Part shown: positions 14,627 through 18,064 of the stretch, piece after piece
Layout: each line of letters opens with the position of its first letter
Numbering within the stretch: the first letter of the stretch is position 1
NCBI GenBank assembly: GCA_947457285.1
Contig: CANGVZ010000007.1
Location: 1-18,064 of the forward strand
Reading direction: 5' to 3'
DNA: 18,064 bases
From: Flavobacteriales bacterium
GTDB lineage: Bacteria > Bacteroidota > Bacteroidia > Flavobacteriales_D > Sanyastnellaceae
Made by a program: the position numbers and the translations under genes
The notes under the pieces: model-generated
What the model was told of the DNA's origin: nothing
Seen by the model: only the letters and a program-made list of their open reading frames with translations
Database searches by the model: none

Positions 14627-15103
14627 ATGACCAAAACCACTACACTAATCTTTTTTTTATTTGCAAGCCTGGTGGCCACGCCACAAGCAGGCCTCTCTGC
14701 TGGCGGCGGCAACGCAAGCAGCGCCGAAGCTTCTGTAAGTTTTACGATAGGTCAAGTAGACTTCGTAAATGCAAGCAACACCAACGGCTCATTCAATCAA
14801 GGCGTTCAACAACCTTTTGAATGGTTTACGATTGTATCTGTTGCCGAAGTGACAAGCATTGACGGTTTATCCATTTTTCCAAACCCTACGTGTGGAGAAA
14901 TATTCATAAACCTTAACACTGCTAAAGAAAAAGTCATCGTAAGAGTTTACGATGCTTTGGGAAAATTTATTTTCTCACAAACACTTAGTAATCCTCAGAA
15001 CAGAATGGAACTCGGAGCCTTAGCGAATGGCGCCTATTACATTCACTTCCATTCTGAAAACGGACTTCAAAATGAAGTTATCAAAGTCATCAAAACGAAT
15101 TAA
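14627..15103 (+). CDS. Small secreted protein with C-terminal T9SS sorting domain
   Basis: A 158-residue protein. Residues 1-24 or so form a signal peptide with a run of Phe/Leu. The middle (about 25-70) is glycine-, serine- and asparagine-rich and contains SVSFTIGQVDF and GSFNQGVQQPFEW, a pattern found in many small Bacteroidota secreted proteins. The C-terminal 80 residues are a type A sorting domain: LSIFPNPTCGEIFINL, VRVYDALGKFIF, LGALANGAYYIHF and a final EVIKVIKTN. It should cross the outer membrane by the type IX secretion system and be attached to or released from the surface. The collagen-repeat gene starts 11 nt after its stop, so the two are almost certainly one transcript and probably form one structure; that partnership is inference. 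The function of the middle region is unknown. Confidence 0.85.
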   Translation: MTKTTTLIFFLFASLVATPQAGLSAGGGNASSAEASVSFTIGQVDFVNASNTNGSFNQGVQQPFEWFTIVSVAEVTSIDGLSIFPNPTCGEIFINLNTAKEKVIVRVYDALGKFIFSQTLSNPQNRMELGALANGAYYIHFHSENGLQNEVIKVIKTN

Positions 15104-15114
15104 TCAAAAGCATC

Positions 15115-17052
15115 ATGAAAACAAATAAGTTTATTTTACTGATTATCGCGCTCATCAGCGGCATATATTCATTTGCACAAAGTCCTGCTAAATTCTCGTA
15201 TCAGGCCGTGGTGCGCAACTCACAAGGGGTGTTGGTTTCAAACGCGCCTGTATCCATGGAAGTTGAAATTCTTCAAGGAGGTGCTCAAGGAGTGATTGTT
15301 TATTCTGAAGACCATGATTTAACCACAAATGCCAATGGATTGCTCACTGCGGAAATTGGCGGTGGCACGGTAAATAATGGAAATTTGGCAAATGTGGATT
15401 GGTCGAACGGACCTTTTTACATGCATATATCAACCGACATTGATAATAATGGAAGCTATGATGTGGAAGCAACGCAACAAATGCTGAGTGTTCCCTTCGC
15501 GATGTACGCAATGAATGGCGGCGTGGCGGGACCACAGGGTCCAGAAGGGCCTGCAGGTGCAACAGGACCACAAGGGCCTGCAGGTGCAACAGGACCGCAA
15601 GGACCTGAAGGACCACAAGGGCCACAAGGGCCAACTGGAGCTACTGGAGCAGTTGGACCTATCGGACTCACAGGACCAGCAGGACCAGCAGGGCCAACGG
15701 GCGCTACAGGTGCAGTCGGACCAGCGGGACCACAAGGACCCGTAGGATTGACAGGACCAGCGGGGCCAGCAGGACCAACAGGAGCTACTGGAGCCGTTGG
15801 ACCTATCGGACTCACCGGGCCAGCGGGACCGGCAGGACCGGCGGGACCAGCAGGACCAGCAGGACCAACGGGTGCTACAGGTGCAGTGGGGCCTGCGGGA
15901 CCACAAGGACCCGTAGGATTGACAGGACCAGCAGGACCTGTGGGGCCTGCGGGCGCAGTAGGGCCAGCAGGTTCTGCTAATATCGCAGGTACGAATGGTT
16001 ACCTTATCAAATTTACTGGGACTAATACGGGTGGTAATTCAATCATGCAAGAAAATACAAATGGAAATATTGGTGTCAACATCTCGCCAGCTATTCAATA
16101 CCGTTTGTATACTTATCAGAACCAACAAACGGTGAATGGTGACGGCCAACACTCCATATTAGGCTATAGAACTCGTGACTCACAAAACGACGGTACGGGC
16201 TATACCCTCAACCTTTCAAACGCTGGTACTGCCGGATTCAACTTTTGGGGAGATCTCTATACTTTCGGTGTTGGAGGCTGGAACTATAATGACTACACCA
16301 GAACAGGGGGAGTAATCGGAGCTGACGTAACCGGTCTTTATTGGGGGTCACTCGGATATCGCAGCAGCGCATTCTTAAACTATGGTGTATATGGATCCTC
16401 AGCATATGCAAATGGCGGAGGCTTTGCTCCATCATCATCATACGCTGGTGTAGGTGGTGGTTTCTTTGGTGACTTCATCGGTTCTACTTCAAAAGGAACT
16501 GTCATCGGTCAAATCAATAGCGGAGAATTATTCGCTACCTATAATGACGGTGACACCTATACCAACGGTAAAAATATCGAGTTGGCAAAAACTCAAAACG
16601 GATCTACTCCTATCTATGCCGTGTCTGCTCTTGAGTCAAACATGTATGCGAAAGGTCGCGTTCAACTTGTCAATGGCCAAGCACAAGTAAGCTTCAATTC
16701 AGAATACTCTTTCTTGCTTGCCGACACCCCTATCGTGACCGTTACTGCCAATGGTGAGTGCAATGGCGTTTACATCACTCAGGTGACGAAAACAGGATTC
16801 TTAATTAAAGAACTCAATGGCGGAAATAGTAATGTGGAAATTTCTTGGATTGCCGTTGGAACACAGTCAGACGCAACATCGAGAGAGAAGGCACTAGAAA
16901 TAGTGAACGCTCCAACTTTCGATAGAAACCTCGAACAAGTGCTCTATTCAGATGGCAACTTGGATGGAGAAGCACTGGGAATGTGGTGGGATGGAACGAC
17001 TATTCAGTTTGGTAAAATTCCAGCAGGTCTTAATCAGGCTCCTCGTAAGTAA
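15115..17052 (+). CDS. Secreted collagen-like repeat protein, tail-fibre-like architecture
   Basis: A 645-residue protein. A signal peptide (1-21, ending SFAQ) is followed by a conserved N-terminal module (about 27-133) beginning FSYQAVVRNSQG and ending QQMLSVPFAMYA, frequent in Bacteroidota surface proteins. Residues 136-288 are 51 uninterrupted Gly-X-Y triplets (GPA, GPQ, GAT, GLT and so on), expected to form a collagen-like triple helix, hence a trimer; Pro is mostly in the X position. The C-terminal 357 residues are rich in Gly, Asn and aromatics; residues 514-583 or so, with PIVTVTANGECNGVYITQVTKTGF and KELNGGNSNVEISWIAVG, look like a tip module seen in similar proteins. No T9SS sorting domain ends the protein, so how it leaves the cell is open. 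Co-expressed with the T9SS protein upstream; a strong terminator follows. Confidence 0.85.
   Translation: MKTNKFILLIIALISGIYSFAQSPAKFSYQAVVRNSQGVLVSNAPVSMEVEILQGGAQGVIVYSEDHDLTTNANGLLTAEIGGGTVNNGNLANVDWSNGPFYMHISTDIDNNGSYDVEATQQMLSVPFAMYAMNGGVAGPQGPEGPAGATGPQGPAGATGPQGPEGPQGPQGPTGATGAVGPIGLTGPAGPAGPTGATGAVGPAGPQGPVGLTGPAGPAGPTGATGAVGPIGLTGPAGPAGPAGPAGPAGPTGATGAVGPAGPQGPVGLTGPAGPVGPAGAVGPAGSANIAGTNGYLIKFTGTNTGGNSIMQENTNGNIGVNISPAIQYRLYTYQNQQTVNGDGQHSILGYRTRDSQNDGTGYTLNLSNAGTAGFNFWGDLYTFGVGGWNYNDYTRTGGVIGADVTGLYWGSLGYRSSAFLNYGVYGSSAYANGGGFAPSSSYAGVGGGFFGDFIGSTSKGTVIGQINSGELFATYNDGDTYTNGKNIELAKTQNGSTPIYAVSALESNMYAKGRVQLVNGQAQVSFNSEYSFLLADTPIVTVTANGECNGVYITQVTKTGFLIKELNGGNSNVEISWIAVGTQSDATSREKALEIVNAPTFDRNLEQVLYSDGNLDGEALGMWWDGTTIQFGKIPAGLNQAPRK
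15520..15978 (+). repeat. Collagen-coding tandem repeat region (51 units of 9 bp)
   Basis: The 459 bp encode 51 Gly-X-Y triplets. Larger periodicity is visible: a 7-triplet block (GPT-GAT-GAV-GPI-GLT-GPA-GPA, from 15628 and 15772) alternates with a 9-triplet block (GPT-GAT-GAV-GPA-GPQ-GPV-GLT-GPA-GPx, from 15691 and 15862). The copies are close to identical in DNA, not only in protein, which suggests recent duplication. All units are multiples of 9 bp, so gain or loss keeps the frame. Confidence 0.9.
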
Positions 17053-17073
17053 TTTTAAAATAGCTTCTTCTTT

Positions 17074-17105
17074 AAAAAGCCGTTTGCCATGTGCAACGGC
17101 TTTTT
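17074..17105 (+). terminator. Rho-independent terminator after the collagen-like gene
   Basis: AAAAAGCCGTT (17074-17084) pairs with AACGGCTTTTT (17095-17105): an 11-bp stem with a 10-nt loop, beginning 21 nt after the stop codon. The 3' arm supplies the T-run. The A-run of the 5' arm could make it work in both directions. Confidence 0.9.
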
Positions 17106-17121
17106 ACTTTAATTTAGAATT

Positions 17122-17982
17122 ATGAAATGGATCTTTTACGCACTTCTATTATTTAATCTAAAAGCATTTTCTCAGAAGAATGATCTCATTAATTCTGTTG
17201 TTACTACACTCGCGCATGACACAATGATGGGAAGAGCGGCTGGAAGTAAATATGAAAAGAAGACCATTGAATACTTGAAAAAAATAGCCAACGATTCGTG
17301 TGGGTTAAAGCTAAAAGAATCCAAGTTTGAAATGTCCTTACATTCCTCTGATTTCCTTCCCTGTTCGAATCTATACGGCTTTGTAAACAACAAAAAAAAA
17401 CAAACGATTCTGATCTCCGCACATTACGATCACTTGGGCTTTGGGGGAAAACTATCGAGAGCACTCGTCGATAACAAAGTTCACAACGGCGCGGATGACA
17501 ATGCCTCCGGAGTGGCGCTCGTTCTTGCATTAGCAAAATATATTATTCAATCAAAAGTAAAAGACTACAACTATCTATTCGTCTTCTATACCAGTCATGA
17601 AAATGGACTAGGTGGGTCAAAAATGTTTACCTCCAACAAAATTTTACAAAAAAACAAACCGCTCTTGCATATCAATTTTGACATGGTAGGCCGCATGCGC
17701 GACGGCGTCCTCAACTATGTGACGAATAAAAATTCATTGCAAGAATTGACGTGCGTAGACACCACTCTTCAATTGAAAAAAGGAAGAGAAGAATTGATAG
17801 AAAACTCAGATTTGAAATGGAGTGCAGAGAAAAACATATCGTGTTTGCACTTCACTACTGGACTGCACCCTGATTATCATAAGCCCTCTGATGATGTTGA
17901 GTACATCAATTTCGACGGCATACGAGCTATTTTAAATTTCATTACAAAGGAACATTTGAATTGGGCGAAAAGAGCAGGTTGA
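17122..17982 (+). CDS. Secreted M28-family zinc metallopeptidase with unusual active site
   Basis: A 286-residue protein with a signal peptide (1-18, ending AFSQ), so periplasmic or exported. M28 (aminopeptidase Y-like) features appear in order: HYDHLG at 101-106 (zinc ligand His101 and supporting Asp103), NGADDNASG at 122-130 (bridging Asp126), HENGLGGS at 159-166, NFDMVGR at 185-191 (zinc ligand Asp187) and YHKPSDD at 252-258 (final ligand His253). In characterised members the third motif is EExGLxGS, the first Glu being the catalytic base and the second a zinc ligand. Here the first is His159 and the second, Glu160, is kept. Activity may therefore be altered or lost. Substrate cannot be predicted; relatives include aminopeptidases and glutaminyl cyclases. 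The gene starts 16 nt after the terminator. No sorting domain or PA domain is present. Confidence 0.85.
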   Translation: MKWIFYALLLFNLKAFSQKNDLINSVVTTLAHDTMMGRAAGSKYEKKTIEYLKKIANDSCGLKLKESKFEMSLHSSDFLPCSNLYGFVNNKKKQTILISAHYDHLGFGGKLSRALVDNKVHNGADDNASGVALVLALAKYIIQSKVKDYNYLFVFYTSHENGLGGSKMFTSNKILQKNKPLLHINFDMVGRMRDGVLNYVTNKNSLQELTCVDTTLQLKKGREELIENSDLKWSAEKNISCLHFTTGLHPDYHKPSDDVEYINFDGIRAILNFITKEHLNWAKRAG

Positions 17983-17985
17983 TTC

Positions 17986-18064
17986 TTACTTACCACCCCA
18001 AGCCTCATAAGCTTCTCTAATCTTCTGAGTTTCATTAGGTAGAAGTGTGAGGTAAATGACATAG
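17986..18064 (-). CDS. C-terminal end of a possible - strand gene running off the window
   Basis: Read on the - strand from the window edge, an open frame ends at TAA (17986-17988) and gives YVIYLTLLPNETQKIREAYE followed by AWGGK. The composition (charged amphipathic helix, then a polar Gly-Lys end) looks like a protein C-terminus, and the position, 3 nt from the M28 stop, fits a convergent neighbour. Only 25 residues are visible and no family can be named. Confidence 0.4.
   Translation of the reverse strand, partial: YVIYLTLLPNETQKIREAYEAWGGK

Noticed and set aside
15344..15906. Antisense frames across the collagen region, including a Gly-Pro-Thr-rich one
   Set aside because: They mirror the Gly-X-Y repeat (GGN CCN read backwards gives NGG NCC), have no start context or family, and end with the repeats.
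15520..15978. CRISPR-like or satellite array
   Set aside because: The repeat is a 9-bp coding unit in frame with a signal-peptide protein; there are no spacers.

Overview
The window looks like chromosomal DNA of a Bacteroidota bacterium, probably a free-living Flavobacteriia-like lineage; I would not name a genus. The evidence is two proteins with C-terminal type IX secretion (T9SS) sorting domains, the long multi-domain form of IspG, Bacteroidota-style -7 elements (TAnnTTTG), weak Shine-Dalgarno sequences, and a collagen-repeat surface protein with an N-terminal domain typical of this phylum. No tRNA, rRNA, CRISPR array, insertion sequence or phage module is visible. Most of the window is ordinary core genome; the accessory-looking part is the right end (about 14.45-18 kb).

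Layout. (1) 1-2332, + strand: the 3' part of an outer-membrane-type protein that joins a ComEA-like double helix-hairpin-helix to a long beta-rich region, followed by the tRNA-binding protein CsaA. (2) 2333-2951: a repeat cluster and a terminator, then a small - strand protein that is little more than a T9SS sorting domain. (3) 2952-3702, + strand: a 49-residue lipoprotein overlapping a SprT-like metalloprotease that starts at GTG. (4) 3719-10797, - strand: one tightly packed run, in transcription order mreB, mreC, mreD, mrdA (PBP2), rodA, then an MlaE-type permease and MlaF-type ATPase. Four junctions overlap (three by 4 nt, one by 20 nt), and the rodA-mlaE gap is 24 nt. This is the lateral cell-wall elongation machine, so the organism is probably rod-shaped, with a lipid-transport ABC pair attached to its end. 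(5) 11094-13693, + strand: a Mn-type superoxide dismutase with its own terminator, then ispG of the MEP isoprenoid pathway. (6) 13695-14432, - strand: lptB of the LPS export system, convergent with ispG and 1 nt away.

(7) 14433-17105, + strand: a striking cluster of GGGATAT half-sites, then two genes 11 nt apart: a small secreted protein with a T9SS sorting domain, and a 645-residue protein with 51 uninterrupted collagen Gly-X-Y triplets but no recognisable sorting domain. A strong terminator closes the unit. I infer a surface-structure operon under its own regulator. (8) 17122-18064: a secreted M28-family zinc peptidase with His at the usual catalytic Glu position, then the last codons of a possible - strand gene running off the window.

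No clearly new multi-gene system is proven here. The best leads are the collagen/T9SS pair with its palindromic upstream site, the helix-hairpin-helix/beta-barrel protein whose hairpins lack the usual glycines, the M28 active-site substitution, and a 20-bp perfect palindrome inside ispG.
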